A DNA stretch of 64,000 nucleotides from Pycnococcus provasolii (Eukaryota > Chlorophyta > Pseudoscourfieldiophyceae > Pseudoscourfieldiales > Pycnococcaceae). The first letter of the stretch is position 1; every line of letters starts with the position of its first letter. Below the pieces are notes generated by a model. It did not search any database and was not told where the DNA came from. It was given only the letters and a program-made list of their open reading frames with translations. A program made the translations under genes and the position numbers. Of the stretch, positions 39,597-49,286 are shown piece by piece. The stretch lies in contig OW568900.1 in NCBI GenBank assembly GCA_938743325.2, positions 248,001 to 312,000 of the forward strand, written 5' to 3'.

Positions 39597-40912
39597 CACG
39601 GTGGTGGTGGTGGTGTACACACACACACACACACGCCTCTCAGGCTTCTTGAGATGTGCACTTAACTACCCCCCTTGACTGATCTGATGTGATGTTATTT
39701 CTTACAAGTGAGTGTTTGACTCACACACAGTGAGAGCCTTAAGAAAAACACACAGCTTACAGAGCTCTTCACTTCACACGAATGTAAATGTGTCTTGCAC
39801 TTATAAAAAAAATGAGCCGAGAATGTGCAAGCTCGTTGAATAAACACACACACAAAGACGACACGAAATCAATATAAATGTCGGCTTACATACCCTTAAA
39901 CCGGTCGGATTTCGCGTACATGTGTATGTCATATTATAAATACGAGTAACGCAAACCACTCGCACACATTTTTAAGGTACTGAGACGGATCCCGAAAACA
40001 CGTTTGTTTCTGGTATCGTAGTATGGAACAAGTTCACCCTTGTGGGACTTGGAACAAGAACAAGCAGGCTTCTACAACGGAATTCTCTCATTGTTCTCTC
40101 CTCTTCTCCCCCCCATATTATAATATTCCACTCGCCCCTCGGCATCTCGCTCCTCCGGCCTCCGCCTGACTCCTGACAGCATGACGGCATGGTTTCGCCT
40201 CCTCGGGAAGGAATCCCTGGCAGCCTGGGGAAATCACTACCCGCGGGGGTGGTCATGGCCGATTAGTGATTACAACGCGAATGGCTCGAAAGGGGGAAAC
40301 AAGCCTCGAAAGTCGAAAGGAGAGTCCCTTCGTGCCAGTCAGTACCAGGGACTCAGGGAGGAGGTCCAGGCCTCCAGGGAGGAGGCAACCTGGGAGAAGA
40401 GACAAGCTGTTCCCTGGTTGTGTTTTTGTTCATCCAGGCAGCCCCTGGGGGGGGAGGTTGGTTGTCCAGGGGAGCGACCCAGGGCCCGAGTTCTCAGGTC
40501 GAGGGGATACACACGTTGAGCCGGAGGCAACTGGTTGTGTTTTTCTTCCCGAGCCTCGAGGATTCCACCTGGAGGAGGGGAGGAGGGGAGGCCCGTCGAG
40601 GGCGATGGGACCCAGGGGTCGAGGGGATACACACGTTGCCCAACCAAAAACCCCACTTGAGGGGATCCACACGTTGCCCAACCAAAACCCCCACTTACTT
40701 GAGGTGAGGCTAAAAAAAACCAAAACGCCTAAATTCCCCCTGAGCAACCGGTATCCCCAGCCGCCCTTCTTGTTGGTCCTATTTGTCCCCTTGTGGTTGT
40801 TGTCCCGACGCCTCGGAAGTCTATCCACGGAAAGGACAAGCTTTTATGGACCACAATTCCATCCACCCGGGTCGTCGTTTTCAGTCTCGAGACCCTTTTT
40901 TTTTTGTCAGCC
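39597..40912. repeat. Divergent intergenic region with short tandem repeats, no telomere-like array
   Basis: Contains a (CA)n run at about 39617-39634 and, at 40497-40690, imperfect copies of GAGGGGATMCACACGTTGCCCAACCAAAAMCCCCACTT with about 40-bp period, the last two adjacent. Open frames crossing this stretch are low-complexity. No gene recognised. Confidence 0.6.
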
Positions 40913-41458
40913 ATGGCGTTTTGTGTGAAAGGAATGTCTACCCGTCCCTCTGTGGTGGCTGCTCGTCCCTCTGTGGTGGCTGCTCGTCCATCGGGTCTTC
41001 GTGCAGCTCGTGCTTCTGTTGGTCGTCCTGCCTCGGTTGTGGCGTCAGCGTCTGCCTCTGCCTCCGCGGATGCTCGTGCGATGACGGTCGAGCAAATCGA
41101 CGACGCGGTGCTCAGTGAACGTAAGCTGCTGCTCGACTTGCGTGTGAAAGCGTCACGTAAGCAGGAATTCAAACCACACGAATTTAAAGTTCACAAAAAG
41201 AATATCGCGCGTATGCTCACCATCAAACGTGAGAAAGAAATCGCAGACGGCATTTCGAAAAAGGAATCCAGGTTCAACGAACGTATGGAGAACGTTCAGC
41301 AGTTCTACGAAAACTTGCCTGCGGGAACGCAGCCGAGGTACACGCAACGCAAGAACGACGAGCTGAAGGAACTCGCGAAGTCGTCGACGTCAAGTGGAAA
41401 GCGCATGCAGGCACTTGAGGCGGCGGCGGCGGAAAGGAAGGCGAACGAGGAGGAGTAA
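40913..41458 (+). CDS. Plastid ribosomal protein uL29c
   Basis: 181 residues from the ATG at 40913 (CAGCCATGG, preceded in frame by non-protein-like codons). The first about 55 residues (SVVAARPSVVAARPS, an exact internal duplication, then ASASASAS) form a transit peptide. The uL29 two-helix hairpin follows: MTVEQIDDAVLSERKLLLDLRVKASRKQEFKPHEFKVHKKNIARMLTIKREKE has the family's spacing, with KN-I-AR-xLT-xKRE at the end. A C-terminal extension rich in Lys/Glu is longer than in bacteria. In the green lineage rpl29 is nuclear, which fits. Confidence 0.88.
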   Translation: MAFCVKGMSTRPSVVAARPSVVAARPSGLRAARASVGRPASVVASASASASADARAMTVEQIDDAVLSERKLLLDLRVKASRKQEFKPHEFKVHKKNIARMLTIKREKEIADGISKKESRFNERMENVQQFYENLPAGTQPRYTQRKNDELKELAKSSTSSGKRMQALEAAAAERKANEEE

Positions 41459-41684
41459 AAACTGGGAATGCATGCTCTTGTTATGTAATAACTCACACAT
41501 CCGTCATGCCTTGCCTTCACCTTCGTTGTGTGTAGTTCACACGTCATACAACGGCTTCTCCCAAATCATACGCACAATAAAGGCACTCTTCTTTAGTTTG
41601 GTCAACTCCTTCCTTTGCTTGTGACAGGGATGTACAACTTCATAAACACAAAAATATGTAGTAGTAGTTAACAATTCATTTTTT

Positions 41685-44600
41685 TCATGGACGAACGAAG
41701 TATCCTCCTCCTCCTCCTGTGCCTTCGCCGTTCGCATCTCCTCCGCTGGAAGAAGGCGTAACCAGCAACGCACGACGACGGCCGCTAGTACCAGGTAAAG
41801 GGGGAGGTGCCGTACTCGCACCACCACCACCAAAAGTATTAGCAGATGACGAAGATGTGAGCCATGGCGTAGCAACTGACGTCGCATCCGTATTCGAGTC
41901 CACCAAACTCTTGCGAATCTCGCCCACAAGGCCGAGTACCTTGCTTTGCGCAGCAAGCGATCGGCCTCTCGTGCGTCCAACCGTCGCCGTCGTCGGCGCC
42001 AAGGGCAATGCACTGGAACGACCTGGACCCGGTGGAGCTGTCGCGGGTGTCGCTGCCAACTCCGACGCAACGCCGACAGAGCCAGGAGGTGCTCCGAGGT
42101 GAAGTCTTGGCGTTCCCGCCACCACTGCTGCTGTCGTCCATGGAGTTGGCGCTGAATCCAAAGATGCTCGCACAGATGCCGCCGCCGCGGCGACGGTGGC
42201 GACACCTAATCCTTCCCTACGAAGCCTTTCATTCTCCTCCTGCAGCTTACGTCCGGCATCGATAGCTGCGCGCGCACTGTCCTCCTCACGCCGTGCGACT
42301 GAACTCACATTCACCAAGCGCTCCTCCAAAATGCGCTTCTCAGCCTTCCAACGCTCCTCGGCAGCACGCCACGCATTCTCCTGATGCGTGTGCCTTGCCC
42401 GAGCCTCCAAATCAGGGAGAAGCACGTCTGCGCTCAGCTCAGCTTCACGTTCAAGCTGCTTCTGAAGGTCGACACACTGCACTTCCATCCTCGCGCGTGC
42501 CGCCTCTAGCTCGTCCGCATAGACGGAAAGGCGTTTCACCTCTGACTCCGCCGCACGAAGCTGCACCTCGATGTCATCGCGAGCGGCGCCGCACTTCTCC
42601 GCCTCCGCACGAGCAGCAGATAGCTCATCCGTCAGTTCCGCAATGCGCTCTCTCAGCGGCTTCACGTGCGCCTCGATGTCCACGGTCGCGGGACGATGCG
42701 CCATCACACCAACCTCGCCATTTGCGTCGACACCCTTTGTCGCAACGTACGTGCCGTGATCCTCTCCTTCCGCCTCATCTTCATCTTCATCCTCATCCTC
42801 ATCAGCGGCGGCACTCGCTTCAATCAGTTTTTCCACGCGAGTTCTCCAAATCGCTTCGAGCTCTCGAACAGCCGCATGGCAAAGCACACCCTCCTGCACC
42901 GCTAAGCCAGCGATTCGCTCGCTCGCTTCGGCGATGCGTGAGCTAATGGAAGATGCCAGATGCCTTGCATGAACAGGAGGATCGCTCTGAACCAACTTGG
43001 ATTCGCTGGCAAATTCCGCGAGCATCTTGCGAGCATCTCGCATCGCATTAATTGCACCCGCCTCCAGATCTGCCAGACGCATCTTCAGTTGCTCATTCAC
43101 AGCCTGGGCCGTGCTCGCCTGTTCGCGAGCCTTCAGGAGTGAGCGACGAAGGCGCACCACATCGCCGCCATCTGCTGCGCGAGGTTCACCGAATCGTACA
43201 GCCAGTGGACTGGGGGGTGCAAGCACGAGCTGCGGTGCTGACATCGAGGGCGCTGTGTACGCGGGTTCCTCGGATCTCCCGAGTTTAGCCTCAAGCTGCT
43301 TCGTTAAGCTATCTAAACCAGAGGCTATGCCCAAAATACTTCCCGGATCCACAGCACTGCCGTCACCTCCATTGTTTGTGTCTGTTGTGCTTTTGCGGGT
43401 ACCTTGCACTTCCTGCTGTATATTCGCCATCTCGCGATCATTCTCCTTGTCAAGCAGAGAGTCGGCGATCAGCTCGCACGAAACACCATCCAGGCTGTTC
43501 AGCTCCAAGTGCAAGTGCAACGCAGCCACAAGGGCAACAGAATCTGTGCGAGGGCAAAGCAGGGAAATCTCACCTCTCTGTCTTGTGGCCAGGGTCACAT
43601 GTCCCGCGTGCAGATTGTATCGCACAATGTCTTCTACCGGCGCGCGGAATATCGGGTCCTCACTCGACTTGGCGCCCTCGTGGTACACCTCAATGCCACC
43701 TGCGTCGAAGGAGACGGCGATTTTCGATCCCTCGGCATTCGTGCAAGCAAACACGCGCTTCTCTCCACACACAGACGCCTCGCCTCTCAGCTCGTGCTCC
43801 TTCAGACGCAAAAGAGCCTTTCGGCAGCTTGCTTTCACCTCCTCGACCTCAATCTTGGCCGCCTCACGCTCCGCCGCGGCGCTTGCCGCATCCCTGCGAG
43901 CCTTGAAAAGCTCAGCCATCGCCTCCTTAGTCTCCTTCGACTTTTCAGAAGCCTCGTCCTCCGCGCGTTCTAGGCGATGCTGCGCCTGATCAAAGGTGGT
44001 GCGTAGAACTCGACACTCCTCGCGCGCCGCGTCGCGTTCGGCAAGTAAGACGGATGCATTCATTCGTTCCCGCTCGGCATCTAGCAACTGCTCCCGCTCG
44101 GCACGCGACGAGTCAATCTCTCGAAGGTAAGCAGCATTCTTCTCTTCAAGCTCTTCAATCAGCCTCGCGTTTCGACCCGTCGCCTCGTCTGCAACACGGC
44201 GTGCCGCCGCCTCTGCAGATGCTGCATCTTCCGCACGCTGCTCCGCAGCTGTCAATTTCCACTGCAGCGTGGTATGCTCGTCCTCCGCCCTCTCGACTCG
44301 CTCCTGTGCATTCGCGAGAACATCGAGTGTGCGAACCAGGCGTGACGCAAGCGCTTCAGCATCAGAAGCAAACGACGATTCGTCAAATTCATCTCCGAGA
44401 ACCTTATTTGCCCGATTCAGCAGCTGACGGAACTCTGCCGAGTCTGCTCGCGCCCATCGGGGTAACGTGCTTATGGGAGTAGCATCGGACACCGCAAGGC
44501 TCACAGATGGAGAAGCTGGAGGCTCTGGTGACGGCGCAGCCGCAAACGCGTCGTCAGAGTTTTGCTTTGACTGCCCATCAAAAAAGAGATCTTGCTCGTC

Positions 44601-47600
44601 TTTTCCATCAGAATTCGCACGCAGTCTTTCCACGGCTTCCTCCGCTCGACCGGCACGAATTTCCGCACTTTCTAACTCTGACTCGCGTTCTGCCAGACGT
44701 TCGGTCAGGCTAGCATTATGTGCCCTCTCAGCGACTAGTGCAGATTCTAAGTGAGAGCGTGCCTTCTCCATGGCCACGAGCTGCGTCGTTACCTCGTCGA
44801 GTGACGTCGATGTCTCTCCTGATGCCGCGGCATGTGCGTGAGCTGATTCCAAAGCCTCCGCGAGTGACGCTTCAAGCTCCTTCACGCGCACTTCACTGGC
44901 ACCGTCGGCACCACCCGCAAGCAGCGCAGCAAGCGCGCAGTAAGCACGTCGCAGTGAGCTGCCATCAGTGCACACGCGAAGACTGGTCGGAGTATCAGTT
45001 TCGTCGGAACTAACTGCACGAAGATCTGACAGATATCGTTGATGTGACGAGTCGGAGAAATGTGCGCACATAGCATCGATGTCAATTGCGTATACCTCCG
45101 CTTCGTCACCTTGCACGCGAAGAGTGCACGAGGCGGGAACTCGTCGCACGGCGGCTTCGACTAGCACACTCTCGCCTGCTGACAGTGGGACACCCGAAGT
45201 CGAGACATCGTCGTAAACTTTGTGCACGTCACCAGCCCTGACAAAAAATGCGGCGTCGAACGGTCGGTTCCGTGGGTGAATCACAGCACTGGGATTGAAA
45301 GTCTGCACCGTTGCACATGCAGAAACCATGGAAGATAGTTCCTCACTTGGGACCACGGAAAATGCTCGGTCGTTTGCCATTATCAAAACGAGACGCGAAA
45401 CGTCATCCTGGTCCAGTCGTCGAGTTTTTGAAGGTCTATCTGAGCGTTGCCACGACGAGTCGAATGGCACAACACCATCTTTGAGTACACCAGCATCTGC
45501 CTGTAGTCGCAGACTGATGCTGCACTCTGCTGTGAGCTGCTCCACCTGCGCTATGGAACGTGCGATATCTGGTTTGGAAGGAGGATTCGATTGACGGGAG
45601 ACTGCGGCAGGTTCATCCTCTAGAAGCTTCACACGGTCTTCAGCAGCCGTGCGGTGATTCAGCGCACCATCGCGCTCTCTTTCAAGCTCTCCGACCTGGG
45701 CGCGCAGTCGCGCTAACTCGCCCACCGTAACATCCTCGTTTGCTAAAGCCTCCGCCCCAACTTCGTCAAGATCGGCGCGTACAGACGCCAGCTCTTTCTC
45801 GGAATTTGCGAGCTTTGCATTTGCCTGCTCGAGCGCGTATCTCGTGGCATTTAGATCAGCGTCTGATTGAGCAGCCATTGCCATTTGCTCGCCAAGCTGA
45901 GTCTCCGCGATCTCTTTCTCGCCACGAAGCTTTGCAAGGGCCGCTTCGTGCTCCTGCTCCTTCTGAAGGAGTATTTCTTCAGAGGGTCCCGAGTTAGCAT
46001 TTGCTTGCGCATCCACCAAATCGCGCTCAAGCTTTGTCTTTTCTCTTTTCAGCGTCGCAATCTCGTCCGATGCTCTAGTCTTTGCAGCCTCGAAATCTAC
46101 CTTCGTCCGCTCCAACATTATAACGCGGTCTCGCGCAGTATCACGCTCTCGTGCTCGAGCTGCAGCCGCTGATTTAGTTTCGGCAACCTCCGTTTGCATG
46201 ACTTTATTCGCAGCCTCCGAATCAGCGAGTTGCTTGCTCAGTCGTGCAACTTCCTCCGTGAGTTTCCGAACTTCGGATGAGTCGTCTGTCGGAGGGGTTG
46301 GCGGCGGAGGTTTGGCAGACGCTGCCGCGCGGAGATCATCCATTTCCTGCTGTGCTGCTCTTAATGCACTTTCAAGGTCCTCAATACGTGGATCTGGGGC
46401 GCTTGGAGTCGCAATTGGTGGCGGTGGCGGCGTATCCACAGTTGTTGGGGTGGGAGCATTTTCTGCCATGGCAGCCTGGCTTGCACGTCTAAGCCTCGTT
46501 AAGCCACTCACTGGCTGTGGCGACGGCGAAGCCTCTTGTGATGGCTGCGACGGACTGTTCTGCAACCACTTCGACCCAGCTGACGACGAAGGTCCAGCGG
46601 GCACCGGCGAGCCCGCCTCACTGGAGACGGAAGGCCAGAGCGGCGTGCGTGGCTCGGGATTCGGCGGCGACGTTTCGTCGCCACCCGCGGACATCTTCTT
46701 TTTCGCATGCAGGCGCGCCTTGCCCCGCGCGGTCGCCACCTTGAGCTTCGCCACCATGTCCGGCTCGAGCCTCTGCCGGTCTTCGTTCGCCGAAATCTGC
46801 CTCGCGTTGAGCGCGCTTTCATTCCGCCGTCGACTCGCCTGCGTGTTGATGTTGTCGAGGTGCGCTTGGTACAGTTCATTTTGCGTGGCGACCTCCGCGT
46901 TGTACTTGAGCTGCTGATAGCTGAAATCTTCGGATCCTTGCGGCGATGCAGAATCGGATTTTGCCGTCGTGCTTTCGCGCCTGAATATGCTCTTCACGCG
47001 CTCGAGCGTGCTTAGCCGTTTTACCGCAGCAGGCATTTGGTTCGTTGGAGTTGTTGCACCGGTGGCTGGTGGAGACGTTGTTCGTTGCGGTGGCACAGGC
47101 GGTGTCGGTGCAGCTGCGTGCTGTGGTGGTGGTGGTGGTTGCGGCGGCGGTTGCATGGGATGCTGTTGCGTCGTCATTTGCTGTTCAGCTATCACAGAAG
47201 AGCTCGACGTCTTGTTGCTCGACATTCTCCTTTGAGTTGCATTTTCGTCGAGGTCATCGCTGCCTGCATCGTTGGCCGTCCTGGCGACGGACGCTCTTTT
47301 GGTGACAAGGTTCTGCACGACGTTTTGCAGCGCATCGACCGCCGCCTTGACGGTCGCTCCTCCGTCTGGCCTCGTCGGTTCGAACTTGAGGTGTCCCGAC
47401 GCGTTGCCGAGTGAGACTTGCAGTTGCAGGTCGCGTCCGTCCTTAGATGCGGACCATCTTTTGACTTGCGAGTACTGGAATCGGAAGAGTTGCACACCGT
47501 TCGCGCGCACGAGTCGAAGCGTTTCTCCGACTTCAAGAATACACTCGACACCAGGTTGGTTCGGCTTTAATAGAACGAGCGGGAACGAGACTTTCTGGAA

Positions 47601-47696
47601 CGGCGCAGGCGGCGGAGGCGGCGGAGGCGAAGAAGCTGGAGCTGGGAAGAAGCCACCTGCACCTGCGCCACCTAACCCGGACGACGACGACGACAT
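41685..47696 (-). CDS. Giant coiled-coil protein with two PH-like and one cyclic-nucleotide-binding-like module
   Basis: 2,003 residues from ATG 47696, a single exon. Residues about 34-135 look like a PH fold (SFPLVLLKPNQPGVECILEVG, then LFRFQYSQVKRWSASKDGRDLQLQVS, then a final helix VDALQNVVQNLV). Pro/Ser-rich linkers follow, then coiled coil. At about 770-890 lies a cNBD-like unit (MVSACATVQTFNPSAVIHPRN, FFVRAGDVHKVYDD, GVPLSAGESVLVEAAVRRVPASCTLRV). Long coiled coil follows, then a second PH-like unit at about 1300-1405 (AVSFDAGGIEVYHEG, DIVRYNLHAGHVTLAT), then more coiled coil and a low-complexity tail. No family recognised. A scaffold at a membrane or cytoskeleton with ligand regulation is inferred from domains. 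The cNBD lacks the canonical phosphate-binding FGE-(L)-ALL...R-AT signature, so nucleotide binding is doubtful. Confidence 0.78.
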   Translation of the reverse strand: MSSSSSGLGGAGAGGFFPAPASSPPPPPPPAPFQKVSFPLVLLKPNQPGVECILEVGETLRLVRANGVQLFRFQYSQVKRWSASKDGRDLQLQVSLGNASGHLKFEPTRPDGGATVKAAVDALQNVVQNLVTKRASVARTANDAGSDDLDENATQRRMSSNKTSSSSVIAEQQMTTQQHPMQPPPQPPPPPQHAAAPTPPVPPQRTTSPPATGATTPTNQMPAAVKRLSTLERVKSIFRRESTTAKSDSASPQGSEDFSYQQLKYNAEVATQNELYQAHLDNINTQASRRRNESALNARQISANEDRQRLEPDMVAKLKVATARGKARLHAKKKMSAGGDETSPPNPEPRTPLWPSVSSEAGSPVPAGPSSSAGSKWLQNSPSQPSQEASPSPQPVSGLTRLRRASQAAMAENAPTPTTVDTPPPPPIATPSAPDPRIEDLESALRAAQQEMDDLRAAASAKPPPPTPPTDDSSEVRKLTEEVARLSKQLADSEAANKVMQTEVAETKSAAAARARERDTARDRVIMLERTKVDFEAAKTRASDEIATLKREKTKLERDLVDAQANANSGPSEEILLQKEQEHEAALAKLRGEKEIAETQLGEQMAMAAQSDADLNATRYALEQANAKLANSEKELASVRADLDEVGAEALANEDVTVGELARLRAQVGELERERDGALNHRTAAEDRVKLLEDEPAAVSRQSNPPSKPDIARSIAQVEQLTAECSISLRLQADAGVLKDGVVPFDSSWQRSDRPSKTRRLDQDDVSRLVLIMANDRAFSVVPSEELSSMVSACATVQTFNPSAVIHPRNRPFDAAFFVRAGDVHKVYDDVSTSGVPLSAGESVLVEAAVRRVPASCTLRVQGDEAEVYAIDIDAMCAHFSDSSHQRYLSDLRAVSSDETDTPTSLRVCTDGSSLRRAYCALAALLAGGADGASEVRVKELEASLAEALESAHAHAAASGETSTSLDEVTTQLVAMEKARSHLESALVAERAHNASLTERLAERESELESAEIRAGRAEEAVERLRANSDGKDEQDLFFDGQSKQNSDDAFAAAPSPEPPASPSVSLAVSDATPISTLPRWARADSAEFRQLLNRANKVLGDEFDESSFASDAEALASRLVRTLDVLANAQERVERAEDEHTTLQWKLTAAEQRAEDAASAEAAARRVADEATGRNARLIEELEEKNAAYLREIDSSRAEREQLLDAERERMNASVLLAERDAAREECRVLRTTFDQAQHRLERAEDEASEKSKETKEAMAELFKARRDAASAAAEREAAKIEVEEVKASCRKALLRLKEHELRGEASVCGEKRVFACTNAEGSKIAVSFDAGGIEVYHEGAKSSEDPIFRAPVEDIVRYNLHAGHVTLATRQRGEISLLCPRTDSVALVAALHLHLELNSLDGVSCELIADSLLDKENDREMANIQQEVQGTRKSTTDTNNGGDGSAVDPGSILGIASGLDSLTKQLEAKLGRSEEPAYTAPSMSAPQLVLAPPSPLAVRFGEPRAADGGDVVRLRRSLLKAREQASTAQAVNEQLKMRLADLEAGAINAMRDARKMLAEFASESKLVQSDPPVHARHLASSISSRIAEASERIAGLAVQEGVLCHAAVRELEAIWRTRVEKLIEASAAADEDEDEDEDEAEGEDHGTYVATKGVDANGEVGVMAHRPATVDIEAHVKPLRERIAELTDELSAARAEAEKCGAARDDIEVQLRAAESEVKRLSVYADELEAARARMEVQCVDLQKQLEREAELSADVLLPDLEARARHTHQENAWRAAEERWKAEKRILEERLVNVSSVARREEDSARAAIDAGRKLQEENERLRREGLGVATVAAAAASVRASLDSAPTPWTTAAVVAGTPRLHLGAPPGSVGVASELAATPATAPPGPGRSSALPLAPTTATVGRTRGRSLAAQSKVLGLVGEIRKSLVDSNTDATSVATPWLTSSSSANTFGGGGASTAPPPLPGTSGRRRALLVTPSSSGGDANGEGTGGGGGYFVRP

Positions 47697-49286
47697 AACC
47701 TTACCTGAACAACGTGCGCCTTGAAAAGTGAGCTCTCTCTCTCTCTCAAGCTCAAGAAACAGTGAGGCTCACTTGAGGAAGGCCTGGTCACTTAAGCTTA
47801 GTGAAGGTGTGCTCAAAGACAACAAGTCGTGTCGTTCCTTGAGCACCAAGTACTTCTCAAGCACGACGACGACGACAGTGTGACGCCGACGACGACGTGG
47901 TTGGTGAGGCCGAACGACAAGTGTATCAGCCGAGTGTATCTGTTGTCAAATCTCACCAATACGCACCAGTGGTGTTAACAACGAACGAAGGCGTTAGGGC
48001 TTTAGGGCGTTAGGGTTAGGGTTACGGGGAGGAGGGCGTTAGGGCGTTAGGGTTACGGGGAGGAGGGCGTTAGGGTTACGGGGAGGAGGGCTTTAGGGCG
48101 TTAGGGTTACGGGGAGGAGGGCGTTAGGGTTACGGGGAGGAGGGCGTTAGGGTTACGGGGAGGAGGGCTTTAGGGCGTTAGGGTTACGGGGAGGAGGGCG
48201 TTAGGGTTACGGGGAGGAGGGCGTTAGGGTTACGGGGAGGAGGGCTTTAGGGCGTTAGGGTTACGGGGAGGAGGGCGTTAGGGTTACGGGGAGGAGGGCG
48301 TTAGGGCGTTAGGGTTAGGATTAGGGTTAGGGTTAGGTTGGCCTCCCCTCCCAGTCCCGGAGCTCCTCGCTCTCGAGGTTTCTCTCGAGGTGCTCTCGAG
48401 GTCGAGGTGTGGAAATAATGGGACGGGCTCCCCTGGGAGAAAGGAACCCCCCCCAGGGGGAAAGCTGCCTTGGGAAAGGAAAACGAGGGAACAAACAACA
48501 GCTCAACGGTACCGGTACGGTATGATGAACTTCTTTCAACAAGGCTCATGAGGAGGCACCGACGACAGGCAGGAGGAACTCCGCGACCTGGCAGCAGGCA
48601 GCTGGGTTGGGAAAGGCTTCTCCATGCTCCAATCGTCTGTCCACCGAAGCCTACAGGTATGAGAGAGCACCGCTGCACCGGCAGACCGGTGGGATGAATT
48701 GCACGAACAAGGGCCCAAGGGACCTGCCCAAGGGCCAAGGGCCAAGGCCAAGGCGTGGTTCTCGCTCCAAGGCTCCAAGCAAGGGGAGAGGAGAAGGAAT
48801 ACTGCCTGAGCTGAGCTCGTCGTCGAAGCCCTCGTCGTCCCAGCCCTCGTCGTCGTCAAAGCGACTCGTCAAGGCCAAAGCAAACAACCAACAAGCTCGC
48901 CACAGAGGACAGACGATCTTGCAACAGCCTCTCTCCACCAAGTGGAACTGAACTGAACTGAACTGAACTGTCAACCTTTCGTTGAATGAGTTGAGGTGAA
49001 TTGAGGCCTTGAGAGGAGGGCAGTGCACTCACGTTAAGTTAAGGGACCCAAGGGCAAATGTTGTTCTCTTCTTCTCGAGGCGAGGGAGGGTTGGTCTCAC
49101 GCATCAATCAGGCGACGGCCGACGGGTTGACGGGTTCGAGCAAACGTCGTTGGTCTCACGAGCTCGTTTTCCCAGAAGAGCTTCCCAGAAGAGCTTGCAG
49201 AGTTGCAGGCCGGCCCTTATTTCTGTAAGACGACCTCGGCCGGCTCCGGAGGATTCCCCTCAGGAGGAACCAAATTCCCGGTCGCC
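47697..49286. repeat. Divergent intergenic region with a higher-order telomere-derived minisatellite
   Basis: 47990-48334 is a tandem array of GTTAGGGTTACGGGGAGGAGGGC (23 bp) units with a longer 31-bp variant that adds CTTTAGGG. The pattern 31+23+23 forms a 77-bp higher-order unit, with CTTTAGGGCG at 48091, 48168 and 48245. It ends in plain TTAGGG copies. A (GAACT)n run is at about 48946-48968. Other parts hold no recognisable gene. It lies between the giant coiled-coil gene and CFAP100. Confidence 0.9.

Noticed and set aside
47990-48334. True chromosome end
   Set aside because: TTAGGG-like arrays are short, degenerate, occur in both orientations and are flanked on both sides by genes.
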